From contig JAFQIA010000004.1 of the NCBI GenBank assembly GCA_017397725.1, positions 1 to 32,461 on the forward strand: 32,461 nt of DNA, read 5' to 3'. This document shows, in pieces, positions 23,870 through 31,646 of the stretch. Under the pieces are notes generated by a model. The model ran no database searches, had not been told where the DNA came from, and worked only from the letters and a program-made list of their open reading frames with translations. Both the position numbers and the translations under genes were made by a program. Origin of the DNA: Clostridia bacterium (lineage in GTDB: Bacteria > Bacillota > Clostridia > Monoglobales > Monoglobaceae). The stretch's first letter is position 1. Each line of letters opens with the position of its first letter.

Positions 23870-25171
23870 ATGTCAAACACATTGCTTGCGGTATCCATCG
23901 CTTTGCTTGGCGGGCTTTTAATGACGAGGCTGTTTAAGCCCCTGAAATTGCCTGCCGTGACCGCATATCTGATTGCCGGCGTTCTGGTAGGACCCTACTG
24001 CCTTGGTGCCATTGGATTTGACAGCATCGGTTTTGGATCTATGGAATCCATGCACACCCTCAAAATCATTTCGGATGTGGCACTGGGTTTTATTGCTTTT
24101 TCCATCGGCAACGAATTTCGGCTTGAGGAACTCAAACAGACAGGAAAACAGGCATTTACCATCGGTATTTTTGAAGCATCGATGGCAACCCTCTTTGTAG
24201 ACATTGCTCTCGTTTCCTTGCTTTCCTTTTTGCCCGAGGGAACGCTTTCTCTCCCACAGGCAATCACCCTCGGTGCCATCGCTGCGGCTACGGCGCCTGC
24301 TGCAACCTTGATGGTTGTCCGTCAGTACAAGGCAAAAGGAAAGGTGACCAACCTGCTTCTGCCTATCGTTGCCCTTGATGATGCCGTTGGTCTGATTGTT
24401 TTTGCTGTATCCTTTGGTATTGCAAAAACCCTGATTTCGGGACAACTTGACTTGATTTCCATCATCGTAAACCCCATTGTGGAGATTGTATGTTCCCTGA
24501 CCCTCGGTGCGATGATGGGTTGGGTGCTTACCCAGCTGGAAAAGTTGTTTAACTCCAACACCAACCGACTGAACCTCACCATCGCTGTGGTATTCCTTAC
24601 TGCATCCCTTGCGATGCTCAAATTTGAAATAGGGCCCATTCACATCAGCTTTTCCTCCCTGCTGACCTGTATGATGCTGGGAACCATCTTCTGCAATATC
24701 TGCGAGCTTTCCCACGACCTGATGGCAGCATCGAACAAGTGGACATCCCCTTTGTTTGCGCTCTTTTTCGTCATCAGCGGTGCGGAGCTTGAGCTGAATG
24801 TATTTTCAGACTGGGCAATCGTTGTCATCGGTGTGGTTTATATCGTCTTCCGCTGTATCGGGAAATACTTCGGTGCACGCTGGAGCGCAAAGGCGACCAA
24901 GTGTTCGCCTGAAATCTGCAAATACCTTGGCATCACCCTGTTCCCTCAGGCGGGAGTGGCGCTCGGTATGTGTACCATTGCCTCTCAGGAGCTTGGTGAC
25001 ATTGGAACACTCATCCGCAATATCACCCTGTTTGCGGTACTGATTTATGAGCTGTTTGGCCCGCTCCTCACACGCTGGGCACTGACCAAGGCAGGCGACA
25101 TCAAACCAATGCCGGACCATGTGAAGAACAGACGAGAACACAAGCTCCGTGCAGCAAACGAAAACAAATAG
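23870..25171 (+). CDS. Cation:proton antiporter of the CPA2/KefB-like membrane family
   Basis: A protein of 433 residues with about twelve hydrophobic segments spanning nearly its whole length. The start L-L-A-V-S-I-A-L-L-G-G, the L-P-A-V-T-A-Y-L-I-A-G-V-L-V-G-P block and the ion-binding motif A-L-D-D-A-V-G-L (near residue 170) mark a monovalent cation/proton exchanger. The double aspartate is typical of electrogenic members. There is no C-terminal RCK/TrkA nucleotide-binding domain; the protein ends in a short basic tail, so it is not a full KefB/KefC. Start: AAGGAAG lies 8 nt before the ATG. Only 28 bp separate it from the tRNA-Pro terminator, and no separate promoter is visible there, so expression may depend on read-through from the tRNA promoter. 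The transported ion (Na+ or K+) cannot be decided. Confidence 0.9.
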   Translation: MSNTLLAVSIALLGGLLMTRLFKPLKLPAVTAYLIAGVLVGPYCLGAIGFDSIGFGSMESMHTLKIISDVALGFIAFSIGNEFRLEELKQTGKQAFTIGIFEASMATLFVDIALVSLLSFLPEGTLSLPQAITLGAIAAATAPAATLMVVRQYKAKGKVTNLLLPIVALDDAVGLIVFAVSFGIAKTLISGQLDLISIIVNPIVEIVCSLTLGAMMGWVLTQLEKLFNSNTNRLNLTIAVVFLTASLAMLKFEIGPIHISFSSLLTCMMLGTIFCNICELSHDLMAASNKWTSPLFALFFVISGAELELNVFSDWAIVVIGVVYIVFRCIGKYFGARWSAKATKCSPEICKYLGITLFPQAGVALGMCTIASQELGDIGTLIRNITLFAVLIYELFGPLLTRWALTKAGDIKPMPDHVKNRREHKLRAANENK

Positions 25172-25176
25172 CAAGC

Positions 25177-25209
25177 AAGGCATCGCCGATATTCCGGCGA
25201 TGCCTTTTT
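25177..25209 (+). terminator. Terminator after the antiporter gene
   Basis: Arms GGCATCGCC and GGCGATGCC with an 8-nt loop, followed by TTTTT. Confidence 0.9.
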
Positions 25210-25223
25210 CAACCAGCAAGTGC

Positions 25224-25252
25224 TTGCTTTCTATAAAATGCTGTGCTATACT
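25224..25252 (+). promoter_or_regulatory. Promoter of the Gfo/Idh/MocA gene
   Basis: TTGCTT (25224-25229), a 17-bp spacer and TATACT (25247-25252). The start point would be near 25259, leaving a short leader with AAGGAGG. Confidence 0.75.
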
Positions 25253-25277
25253 TCTTGTAATCAAGGAGGCGGTTTCT

Positions 25278-26228
25278 ATGTTTCGTTTGGGTATTGTTGG
25301 AGCAGGTGCCATCGGCATCTCCCATAAAAATGCAATTTTGAAAAATCCGGATTGCGAGATTACAGCAATCTGCGATCTGGCAGAAGAAAAAGCCCTGCAG
25401 TTGGCAGAAGGCACCGATGCCCGCACCTACACGGATTATCGCGTGATGGCAGAGGTGGAAACACTAGACGGGGTGATTTTGAATCTTCCTCACTTTTTAC
25501 ATAAGGATGTCACCATTTTCTTTTTAGAAAAAGGTATACCCGTCCTGATTGAAAAGCCTATGGCAAACACCGTGGAAGAATGCGATGCCATGATTGCAGC
25601 ATCCCAAAAAACCGGAACCCCCCTTGCGGTGGGTCACGTGCAGCGGTATTACCCCTGTTACCATGTTCTGAAAGAAATGATTGAAAAAGAAACCTTAGGC
25701 AAGCTTTGTTCCATTACCGAGGTGCGCAACATTTCCTATTTTGAGAATCGCCCCCGTTGGTTTTTAACCAAAGCACAAGCCGGCGGCGGCATCCTGATGA
25801 ACTACGGCGCCCATACCTTGGACAAAATCTTTTATGTGACCGGAAAGCCCATCACAAAGCTCTACGCTGCCGGAAACAACTTTTTGACCGGGGACGATGT
25901 AGAAGCATCCGCCCAACTGCTTTTCACCTTGGAGGGTGGGGTCAGTGCATCCTGTACTTACTGTGGATGCAAAGTGCCGATGTTTTATGAAACCAACTTC
26001 TACTTCACCAATGGAATGGCACAGGTGCGTGGCGGTCAGGAGCTTTGGCTCTCGGAAGGAAATCAGCCTCTTCGTAAAGTAGACATCGACGATGGGGGCA
26101 AAAACATCTTTGACTGTCAGCTCATCGAACTGGTCAAATTCTTGAAAGGCGAAGAAAGTCACATCGCAACCCCTGCATACAGCAAAGAAGTCATTGTGGC
26201 TTTAGAACAAGCATTTTCTCAGATATAA
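25278..26228 (+). CDS. Gfo/Idh/MocA family NAD(P)-dependent oxidoreductase
   Basis: A protein of 316 residues; the ATG at 25278 follows AAGGAGG by 8 nt. The N-terminal G-I-V-G-A-G-A-I-G is the Rossmann dinucleotide-binding loop, and E-K-P at residues 92-94 supplies the conserved lysine. The catalytic segment reads G-G-G-I-L-M-N-Y-G-A-H (residues 169-179): His179 is present, but the usual aspartate four residues before it is Asn175. Members oxidise or reduce sugars, inositols or related cyclic alcohols; the exact substrate is unknown. The gene is monocistronic, bounded by a terminator on each side, so context does not reveal a pathway. Confidence 0.93.
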   Translation: MFRLGIVGAGAIGISHKNAILKNPDCEITAICDLAEEKALQLAEGTDARTYTDYRVMAEVETLDGVILNLPHFLHKDVTIFFLEKGIPVLIEKPMANTVEECDAMIAASQKTGTPLAVGHVQRYYPCYHVLKEMIEKETLGKLCSITEVRNISYFENRPRWFLTKAQAGGGILMNYGAHTLDKIFYVTGKPITKLYAAGNNFLTGDDVEASAQLLFTLEGGVSASCTYCGCKVPMFYETNFYFTNGMAQVRGGQELWLSEGNQPLRKVDIDDGGKNIFDCQLIELVKFLKGEESHIATPAYSKEVIVALEQAFSQI

Positions 26229-26255
26229 AAAAAGACGCCCGCGGGCGTCTTTTTT
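26227..26255. terminator. Bidirectional terminator between convergent genes
   Basis: A perfect hairpin GACGCCC-GC-GGGCGTC is flanked by runs of A on the left and T on the right, so it serves both the oxidoreductase gene and argG. It begins inside the oxidoreductase stop codon. Confidence 0.95.
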
Positions 26256-26256
26256 G

Positions 26257-27468
26257 TTACTTGTTCTTTTTCTTCATCAGCGCACGGACCTTGAGGGGCA
26301 GACCAAACAGATTGATAAAGCCCTCGGAATCCTTATGGCTGTAAAGCTCTTTACTGTCGCCAAAGCTTGCGATATCCTCGTTATACAGAGAATAGGGAGA
26401 TTTTGCACCGGCGGGGGTAACGCTGCCCTTATAGAGCTTCATCCGTACTTCACCGGTTACGGTTTCTTCCATGCTATCTACCATTGCAGACAGCGCCTCT
26501 CTCAGCGGGGTATACCATTTGCCGTCATAAACCAGCTCTGCAAAACGGATGCTTGCCTGACGTTTGAACGCCTGAGTATCACGGTCAAGGCAGAGGTATT
26601 CCAGCTCCTGCAATGCAGCATACAGAATGGTGCCACCCGGGGTTTCATAAACACCTCTGGACTTCATACCAACCAGACGGTCCTCTACGATATCCGCAAT
26701 ACCAACGCCATTAGCACCGCCCAAAGCGTTCAGCTTTTCCACCAAGGGTCTGGGAGCCAGCTTTTCGCCGTCTACCGAAACAGGAACACCCTTTTCAAAA
26801 CCGATGGTCACATAGGTGGGGGTATCGGGCGCCTTTTCCGGAGATACGCCCAGCTTCAGCAGGCTATCCAGCTGAGGCTCATTGGCGGGATCTTCCAAAT
26901 CCATACCCTCGTGGCTGATGTGCCAGATGTTCCGGTCACGGGAATACAAATCCTGCTTGGTTACCGGAATCTCAATGCCTCTTGCCTCTGCATAATCCAC
27001 AGCGTCCTCACGGGATTTGATATCCCAGATACGCCAGGGAGCAATAATCTTCAAATGGGGAGCCAATGCCTTGATGGTCAGCTCAAAACGAACCTGGTCA
27101 TTACCCTTACCGGTTGCGCCGTGGCAGATGGCAACTGCGCCTTCCTGCTCTGCGATTTCAACCAGACGACGTGCAATGATGGGGCGTGCATGGGAAGTTC
27201 CCAACAGGTATTTACCCTCGTAAACAGCGCCTGCTTTCACGGTGGGGAAGATAAAGTCTTCCACATATTCGTCACGCAAATCTTCAATATAGCATTTGGA
27301 GGCGCCGCTCTTCTTTGCTCTCTCCTCCAGACCGTCGGTTTCCTTACCCTGACCTACGTCACCGCAGACAGCGATAACTTCATAGTCATAGTTCTCGATC
27401 AACCAAGAAATGATGATGGAAGTATCAAGACCGCCGGAATATGCCAATACAACCTTTTCTTTTGCCAT
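26257..27468 (-). CDS. argG: Argininosuccinate synthase
   Basis: A protein of 403 residues, standard for the family. It joins citrulline and aspartate with ATP to form argininosuccinate, the penultimate step of arginine synthesis, in the cytoplasm. The N-terminal A-Y-S-G-G-L-D-T-S (residues about 9-17) is the PP-loop ATP-pyrophosphatase motif. The segments [22 protein letters not shown] and Y-E-T-P-G-G-T-I are classic ArgG blocks. The ATG at 27468 is chosen because GGAGG lies 8 nt upstream and the Met-Ala-Lys start precedes the first strand; an upstream in-frame start at 27543 adds a non-conserved tail and overlaps the promoter. argH is not adjacent. It is transcribed divergently from ruvC. 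Confidence 0.98.
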   Translation of the reverse strand: MAKEKVVLAYSGGLDTSIIISWLIENYDYEVIAVCGDVGQGKETDGLEERAKKSGASKCYIEDLRDEYVEDFIFPTVKAGAVYEGKYLLGTSHARPIIARRLVEIAEQEGAVAICHGATGKGNDQVRFELTIKALAPHLKIIAPWRIWDIKSREDAVDYAEARGIEIPVTKQDLYSRDRNIWHISHEGMDLEDPANEPQLDSLLKLGVSPEKAPDTPTYVTIGFEKGVPVSVDGEKLAPRPLVEKLNALGGANGVGIADIVEDRLVGMKSRGVYETPGGTILYAALQELEYLCLDRDTQAFKRQASIRFAELVYDGKWYTPLREALSAMVDSMEETVTGEVRMKLYKGSVTPAGAKSPYSLYNEDIASFGDSKELYSHKDSEGFINLFGLPLKVRALMKKKNK

Positions 27469-27495
27469 TGTAAATTCCTCCAAACTGTGATATAC

Positions 27496-27531
27496 TTGTA
27501 TCATTATACAACAGAATCCCATATTTTGCAA
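27496..27531 (-). promoter_or_regulatory. argG promoter with palindrome over the -10
   Basis: Reading leftward, TTGCAA (27531-27526), a 17-bp spacer and TATAAT (27508-27503). A palindrome TTGTATCATTATACAA (27496-27511) covers the -10 and is a candidate operator; it is not an obvious ARG box. The perfect 10-bp palindrome GGGATATCCC (27532-27541) lies directly upstream. Confidence 0.75.
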
Positions 27532-27553
27532 GGGATATCCCAAAAAATATACA
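27526..27553 (+). promoter_or_regulatory. Possible ruvC promoter sharing its -35 with argG
   Basis: TTGCAA (27526-27531), a 16-bp spacer and TATACA (27548-27553). TTGCAA is its own reverse complement, so the same six bases can serve as -35 in both directions. The leader would be very short. Confidence 0.5.
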
Positions 27554-27567
27554 CAGAGGTGGAGAAT

Positions 27568-28062
27568 ATGATTATCCTCGGCATCGACCCCGGTTATGCC
27601 ATTGTGGGCTGGGGAGTTTTAGAATATCAGAACAACCATTTTCGGGTGTTGGACTTTGGTGCCATCACCACCGACGCCGGCACACCGATGTATGACCGGT
27701 TTTTGTCCATCCACGAGGATTTGAACGAAATTATGGACCGCTATAAGCCGGATGCCATGGCAATCGAGGAATTGTTTTTCAACAGTAACCGCACCACCGC
27801 CATCAATGTGGCACAGGCGCGGGGCGTGTTGCTCCTTTCCGCGCTCAAGCATCAAATTCCCATCTTTGAATATACCCCTCTTCAGGTCAAGCAGGCGGTG
27901 GCAGGCTACGGCAGGGCGGAAAAACAACAGGTGCAGCAGATGACCAAGCTGCTCCTCAACCTTGACAAGGTTCCCAAGCCGGACGATACCGCTGACGCCT
28001 TGGCAATTGCCATCTGTCACGGACATTCCTACAATCCCCGCAGAGATGCCTATTTGAAATAA
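27568..28062 (+). CDS. ruvC: Crossover junction endodeoxyribonuclease RuvC
   Basis: A protein of 164 residues, the normal RuvC length. It resolves Holliday junctions in recombination by dual-strand incision, working with RuvAB. The acidic active site is complete: Asp7 in G-I-D-P-G, Glu67 in A-I-E-E-L-F-F, and Asp140/Asp143 in P-D-D-T-A-D-A-L. The ATG at 27568 is preceded by GAGGTGGAG. The frame stays open far upstream through the antisense strand of argG, but that extension has no RuvC homology and lacks a ribosome binding site. ruvA and ruvB do not follow; the next gene is yitT. Confidence 0.97.
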   Translation: MIILGIDPGYAIVGWGVLEYQNNHFRVLDFGAITTDAGTPMYDRFLSIHEDLNEIMDRYKPDAMAIEELFFNSNRTTAINVAQARGVLLLSALKHQIPIFEYTPLQVKQAVAGYGRAEKQQVQQMTKLLLNLDKVPKPDDTADALAIAICHGHSYNPRRDAYLK

Positions 28063-28092
28063 TTTCCATCGCAGAATTCGTCTGTTTTCTCC

Positions 28093-28136
28093 TTGACGCG
28101 GAGCAAAAAACCGCGTATGATGAACAAAATTGTTCA
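28093..28136 (+). promoter_or_regulatory. yitT promoter with palindrome at the start point
   Basis: TTGACG (28093-28098), a 17-bp spacer and TATGAT (28116-28121). A palindrome TGAACAA-AA-TTGTTCA (28121-28136) covers the transcription start and is a candidate repressor site. The spacer also holds CGCGG/CCGCG arms. Confidence 0.75.
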
Positions 28137-28151
28137 CTTGGAGGTACAGCT

Positions 28152-28991
28152 ATGAAACAAAAATCACTGATTGAAGATGCCCTGCTGATTCCGGCAGGGT
28201 GTCTTTCTCTTGCTCTGGGGCTGAATTTGTTCTTGGTTCCCATCAAGCTCTCCCCCGGTGGGGTCAGCACTCTTGGCACCATTTTTTTATATCTATTTCA
28301 TGTTCCTCTGTCGGTCACCAATCTGGCGCTCAATGCCGTCCTTTTTCTGCTTGGCTACCGCTATCTGGGGAAAGCGTCATCCGTCAAAACTCTGGCGGGA
28401 ATCCTTCTCCTTTCTCTGTTTTTACAGCTCACCAGCCATATTCCTCCCTTTACCGAGGATGTCCTGCTGGCAACCATTCTGGGCGGACTTTTGGCGGGGT
28501 TTGGCATTGGGTTGGTGGTCCGGCAAGAGGGGTCTACCGGCGGCAGTGATTTGGTGTCATTGCTCCTCCATCGATTTTTCCCTCATATCTCGGTTTCCAC
28601 CTTCTTTTTGGTCATTGACTGTGTCATTATTGCCCTTGCGGGAATCGTTTTTTCCAGTCTCGCGGTGGCGTTTTATTCCTCCCTCTCCCTTTATATCGCC
28701 GCCAAGGTTGCCGATTTTATCCTCACTATGGGAAATTTGGCAAAGTCCATCTATATCATTTCTCCCAAAGGCGAAGAAATTTCCGAAGTCATTATGGAAC
28801 GGTTTGCCCGTGGGGTTACAGGCATTTACAGCAAAGGGATGTACTCCGGTTCATCCGGTATGATGCTCTTGTGTGTGGTCAGCCCCAAGGAACTGCCATC
28901 GGTGGTGCACACCGTCCGCAATCTGGACCCTAATGCCTTTTTGATTATCTCCGATGCCCGTGAGGTAATGGGCGAGGGATTTCGGAAATAA
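28152..28991 (+). CDS. YitT family membrane protein
   Basis: A protein of 279 residues. The N-terminal two thirds contain five to six hydrophobic segments, including a G-L-N-L-F-L-V-P-I start, L-S-P-G-G-V-S-T-L-G and G-S-T-G-G-S-D-L-V, which are conserved in the YitT/YczE-like DUF161 group. The C-terminal 80 residues (Y-I-I-S-P-K-G-E-E-I onward, ending in D-A-R-E-V-M-G-E-G-F) are the soluble DUF2179 domain common to this family. The function of YitT proteins is not firmly known; transport is the usual assumption. GGAGGT lies 7 nt before the ATG. It has its own promoter. Confidence 0.92.
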   Translation: MKQKSLIEDALLIPAGCLSLALGLNLFLVPIKLSPGGVSTLGTIFLYLFHVPLSVTNLALNAVLFLLGYRYLGKASSVKTLAGILLLSLFLQLTSHIPPFTEDVLLATILGGLLAGFGIGLVVRQEGSTGGSDLVSLLLHRFFPHISVSTFFLVIDCVIIALAGIVFSSLAVAFYSSLSLYIAAKVADFILTMGNLAKSIYIISPKGEEISEVIMERFARGVTGIYSKGMYSGSSGMMLLCVVSPKELPSVVHTVRNLDPNAFLIISDAREVMGEGFRK

Positions 28992-29052
28992 GTATGAATA
29001 AAATTCCTCTATTTGCAAAAAATAGAAAAAACTGCAATTGGAGGTAAAACAA

Positions 29053-29718
29053 ATGTTCAAACACGAAAAAATACTTTTCCATCCGGTAGAGGTAGAAAGA
29101 CCAAATCCCCAGTACGCGGTATTGCTTCAGGAGCAACTGGGGGGCGGCAACGGAGAGCTGAAGGCAGCGATGCAATATATGTCACAGAGTTTTCGCATCA
29201 AGGACCCGGAAATCAAGGACTTATTCCTTGATATCGCTGCAGAAGAACTTGGGCATATGGAGATGATTGCCCAGACTATCAATCTGCTCAACGGTCACAA
29301 TGTGGATGCCACAAAGGTACAGGCAGGAGAGGTGCAATCCCACGTCCTTTTAGGCTTAAATCCCGGACTGATCAATGCCTCGGGCTATTCCTGGACGGCA
29401 GATTATGTCACGGTAACCGGAGATTTGTGCGCCGATATTCTGAGCAATATTGCCTCCGAGCAACGGGCAAAGGTGGTTTATGAATATCTGTATCGCCAGA
29501 TTGATGACAAAAAGGTAAAGGAAACCATTGACTTTCTTCTCAATCGGGAGGAGGCGCACAACCAAATGTTCCGCGATGCATTCAACAAGGTGCAAAACAG
29601 CGGCTCTAACAGGGATTTTGGTACAACCAAAGCGGCAAAGATGTATTTTTCCATGTCCGACCCCGGCCCCAACGCCTTTGCAAGCAACCAAACTACCCCG
29701 CCGTCATTTAACAACTAA
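29053..29718 (+). CDS. CotJC-like spore coat protein of the manganese catalase family
   Basis: A protein of 221 residues. The ATG at 29053 follows GGAGGT by 7-8 nt; an in-frame TTG at 29038 overlaps the ribosome binding site and is rejected. The ferritin-like four-helix pattern carries the metal-ligand motifs E-E-L-G-H-M-E (first pair) and N-R-E-E-A-H-N (second pair), with a further glutamate in G-E-L-K-A-A-M-Q-Y. P-N-P-Q-Y-A-V-L-L-Q-E-Q-L-G-G and the central A-S-G-Y-S-W-T-A-D-Y-V segment are typical of CotJC and related manganese catalases. In Bacillus CotJC is part of the inner spore coat, which argues that this organism sporulates. The genes cotJA and cotJB are absent here. A clear terminator follows. 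Confidence 0.9.
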   Translation: MFKHEKILFHPVEVERPNPQYAVLLQEQLGGGNGELKAAMQYMSQSFRIKDPEIKDLFLDIAAEELGHMEMIAQTINLLNGHNVDATKVQAGEVQSHVLLGLNPGLINASGYSWTADYVTVTGDLCADILSNIASEQRAKVVYEYLYRQIDDKKVKETIDFLLNREEAHNQMFRDAFNKVQNSGSNRDFGTTKAAKMYFSMSDPGPNAFASNQTTPPSFNN

Positions 29719-29720
29719 AA

Positions 29721-29945
29721 CTAGAAAAGCACCCTTGCGGGTGCTTTTTGTTTGGGAAAGCATACTATGTACTGATTGCTCAAATAATCCATGCATATTC
29801 TAAGACTGCTTTTTTTACACTCCTCAATCATTTTCTCGAATGCAACGGCTTTATCTTCATTCGTGCTATATTTAACGTTTCGCCACATTTTTCCCACAAT
29901 TCTTCGACTCTTAAAAACAATGGAGCAAATAGACAACAGTGTCAA
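29721..29945 (-). CDS. Possible small protein downstream of the zinc-ribbon pair
   Basis: A 74-codon frame starting at TTG 29945, 5 nt after GGGAGGAG; a GTG at 29951 is too close to that site. It begins 14 nt after the stop of the 193-residue zinc-ribbon protein, so it could be the third gene of that operon. The residues are mixed and protein-like, with a hydrophobic start, a basic segment, E-K-M-I-E-E-C-K-K and several cysteines, but I recognise no family. Its last residues are encoded by the terminator hairpin of the cotJC-like gene. It may be a chance frame. Confidence 0.4.
   Translation of the reverse strand: MTLLSICSIVFKSRRIVGKMWRNVKYSTNEDKAVAFEKMIEECKKSSLRICMDYLSNQYIVCFPKQKAPARVLF
29725..29749. 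terminator. Bidirectional terminator after the cotJC-like gene
   Basis: Hairpin AAAAGCACCC-TTGC-GGGTGCTTTT, flanked by A and T runs on opposite sides, so it can act on both strands. Confidence 0.9.
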
Positions 29946-29958
29946 TAACACTCCTCCC

Positions 29959-30540
29959 TTAAGGACACATAGACATCAACTCCCAGAACTCTTCTCTGCA
30001 TAGTTCTATCCCCAACATGTTTCCGGAGTAAACGCCTCTATTGATATCGTCATAAAAACCGCCTTCTGCTTCAACGCTTCTGTCCTTTTCCGCTTGCCAT
30101 ACGATATAATCCCGATGTAAACTGTCCGCCTGTATCTCAAGCTCCGTGGTAGAAAGAACATATTCATACACTTCATCCACAAGGTTCATCCACTTCTCGT
30201 ACACAGTTCCAGCTTTCTTACCTCGTTTTTCTAACGATGGTTCTGCATCAATTTCCTCGGTTTCCAGCTCTAATACCTTTACCTTTTCGGAAAAGCCTGC
30301 ATAACCGCCAAGAGTCGTTTTTCCTGCCTCGCGTTCTTCTCTTCCCTCCTGTGGCACTTTTTCCATCGGGGAAACAATCTCCCCTTTTTTTAATGAGGAA
30401 ACACATAAAAAGAAAAACAATGCAACAACCACAAAAATGATGGTAAACAGCGTCTTTTTATCGCGTTCTACCTTGGCACCGCAATGCTTGCAGAACTTGC
30501 TCCCTTTGGATATTTGCGCATGACACTTAACACATTCCAT
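29959..30540 (-). CDS. Zinc-ribbon membrane protein with extracytoplasmic domain
   Basis: A protein of 193 residues. Residues 1-25 form a zinc ribbon with CxxC pairs (C-V-K-C and C-K-H-C); one transmembrane segment follows at about 29-50 (L-F-T-I-I-F-V-V-V-A-L-F-F-F). The remaining 140 residues are highly charged, with E-R-E-E-R-E-like and helical segments, and presumably lie outside the cell. The start overlaps the end of the upstream zinc-ribbon gene by 14 nt, indicating translational coupling. No family beyond the zinc ribbon is recognised. The region is AT-rich relative to the neighbouring housekeeping genes. Confidence 0.8.
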   Translation of the reverse strand: MECVKCHAQISKGSKFCKHCGAKVERDKKTLFTIIFVVVALFFFLCVSSLKKGEIVSPMEKVPQEGREEREAGKTTLGGYAGFSEKVKVLELETEEIDAEPSLEKRGKKAGTVYEKWMNLVDEVYEYVLSTTELEIQADSLHRDYIVWQAEKDRSVEAEGGFYDDINRGVYSGNMLGIELCREEFWELMSMCP

Positions 30541-31339
30541 TTTCTGTTTGCCCCTCTTGTTGATTCTCTAAAGGCGTAGACTCTTCTTTGGATGCACTTA
30601 CCCAAGCAATGATTCCGGCAACCGCATTGATAAGAATAATCGCCCATACTGCAAAACCATGCTCAACAGACACAAGAAAATCCCACTCAGTTTCCCCATA
30701 ATATGCAGAATAAGAAATCATATAGATAATGAGCAATACTGCTGACGCAATATGGAATCCCCCAATTTCCTTACTAAGGTCCTCTAATTGACAGCAATAA
30801 AGCAAGGCGATACCACAGCTAACCAAAGACAGCAAGACAAAGACATTGGCGGGGATATCCTCGGAATCCGCCATATCCCTCGCAGATTCACTGAAAAAGG
30901 TTCCAAACGCCGTTTCAACACCATTCATAGACAAATCAAAACCAAGTGCTGATTCTTTCACAAAAGGCATCAAAAAACATACCAATACAACAATCGAAAG
31001 AATTTTTACGAAGGTTTTTCTCTTTGCTGCATCATATTTTTCTATCATCTTTTTGACATCGAAAGATTTTTCTTCACTTACTGCGTTACCGCTTTCTTGT
31101 TTTTCATCTCCTGCAACCCGATTCCCGCACTTGTTGCAAAAAATATCCCCTTTCGCAATCTCATTCCCACATTGATCACAGAAATAAATTTGGGGTTCTT
31201 CTATTTCCGGTTCCTTTTCCTTCAGTTCAGTTCCGCAACTTGAACAAAACTTCGCGTTAGGCTTATTGATAAACCCGCAGTCACATATTTTCTCCTCTGT
31301 TTCAATCGTCATTATAACGTTGCTATCTTCACTACTCAT
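30527..31339 (-). CDS. Membrane protein with two N-terminal zinc ribbons and four transmembrane segments
   Basis: A protein of 270 residues. The ATG at 31339 is chosen because GGGAGGG precedes it by 6 nt; an upstream in-frame start at 31468 would run through the operators. Two zinc ribbons sit in the first 80 residues (C-D-C-G / C-S-S-C-G and C-D-Q-C-G / C-N-K-C-G). Four hydrophobic helices follow (about residues 110-130, 165-187, 195-215 and 230-250), and the tail is short and polar. Such zinc-ribbon membrane proteins are common but functionally uncharacterised in Firmicutes. It heads a leftward operon divergent from an XRE regulator, which probably controls it. Confidence 0.85.
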   Translation of the reverse strand: MSSEDSNVIMTIETEEKICDCGFINKPNAKFCSSCGTELKEKEPEIEEPQIYFCDQCGNEIAKGDIFCNKCGNRVAGDEKQESGNAVSEEKSFDVKKMIEKYDAAKRKTFVKILSIVVLVCFLMPFVKESALGFDLSMNGVETAFGTFFSESARDMADSEDIPANVFVLLSLVSCGIALLYCCQLEDLSKEIGGFHIASAVLLIIYMISYSAYYGETEWDFLVSVEHGFAVWAIILINAVAGIIAWVSASKEESTPLENQQEGQTENGMC

Positions 31340-31373
31340 AAAAAACCCTCCCTTGTGCACACTACTGTACGCA

Positions 31374-31431
31374 ACTATATGTAACATAATGTTACATATA
31401 GTAGTGTAACAGAGTGTTACGATAATGTCAA
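31374..31431. promoter_or_regulatory. Divergent control region with two palindromic operators
   Basis: Two operators share the design GTAACA-N3-TGTTAC: 31381-31395 (extended to 12-bp arms, ACTATATGTAAC and GTTACATATAGT) and 31406-31420, 25 bp apart. The leftward promoter reads TTGACA (31431-31426), a 17-bp spacer and TACACT (31408-31403), so the second operator lies across its spacer and -10 and the first covers its start point. A weaker rightward promoter may be TTGTGC (31353-31358) with TATATG. Binding of the adjacent XRE protein here would couple autoregulation with control of the zinc-ribbon operon. Confidence 0.75.
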
Positions 31432-31442
31432 GAGGTGTTTTT

Positions 31443-31646
31443 ATGAAGGGCTTAAGAATGGTGCGCAAGGAAAGAAACTTAAATCAGCTAAAAGTTGCAA
31501 TGGATTTGAATATATCACGGGAAGCGTTATCCTATTATGAAAATGGCAAACGTGAACCAAGTCTGGCAATGCTCAATAAACTTTCTGCGTATTTTAATGT
31601 TTCCATCGACTTTTTAATTAATGGAGAAGAATTCAAGAAAAAATAA
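31443..31646 (+). CDS. XRE-family (Cro/CI-type) transcriptional regulator, single HTH domain
   Basis: A protein of 67 residues that is essentially one helix-turn-helix domain: L-R-M-V-R-K-E-R-N-L-N-Q opening, I-S-R-E-A-L-S-Y-Y-E-N-G-K-R-E-P-S recognition segment, and L-N-K-L-S-A-Y-F-N-V-S-I-D-F-L-I closing helices. The ATG at 31443 follows AGAGGTG by 5 nt; an ATG 18 nt upstream has no ribosome binding site. Such proteins bind palindromes as dimers, and two matched palindromes lie directly upstream. There is no effector domain, so relief would need another signal or protein; the divergent zinc-ribbon membrane proteins are candidates, by inference. Confidence 0.92.
   Translation: MKGLRMVRKERNLNQLKVAMDLNISREALSYYENGKREPSLAMLNKLSAYFNVSIDFLINGEEFKKK

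Noticed and set aside
23737..23937. Small ORF across tRNA-Pro
   Set aside because: It translates the tRNA itself and its terminator, a well-known annotation artefact.
26254..27567. Upstream extension of the ruvC frame
   Set aside because: The extra 430-odd codons are antisense to argG and have no RuvC similarity; GAGGTGGAG fixes the start at 27568.
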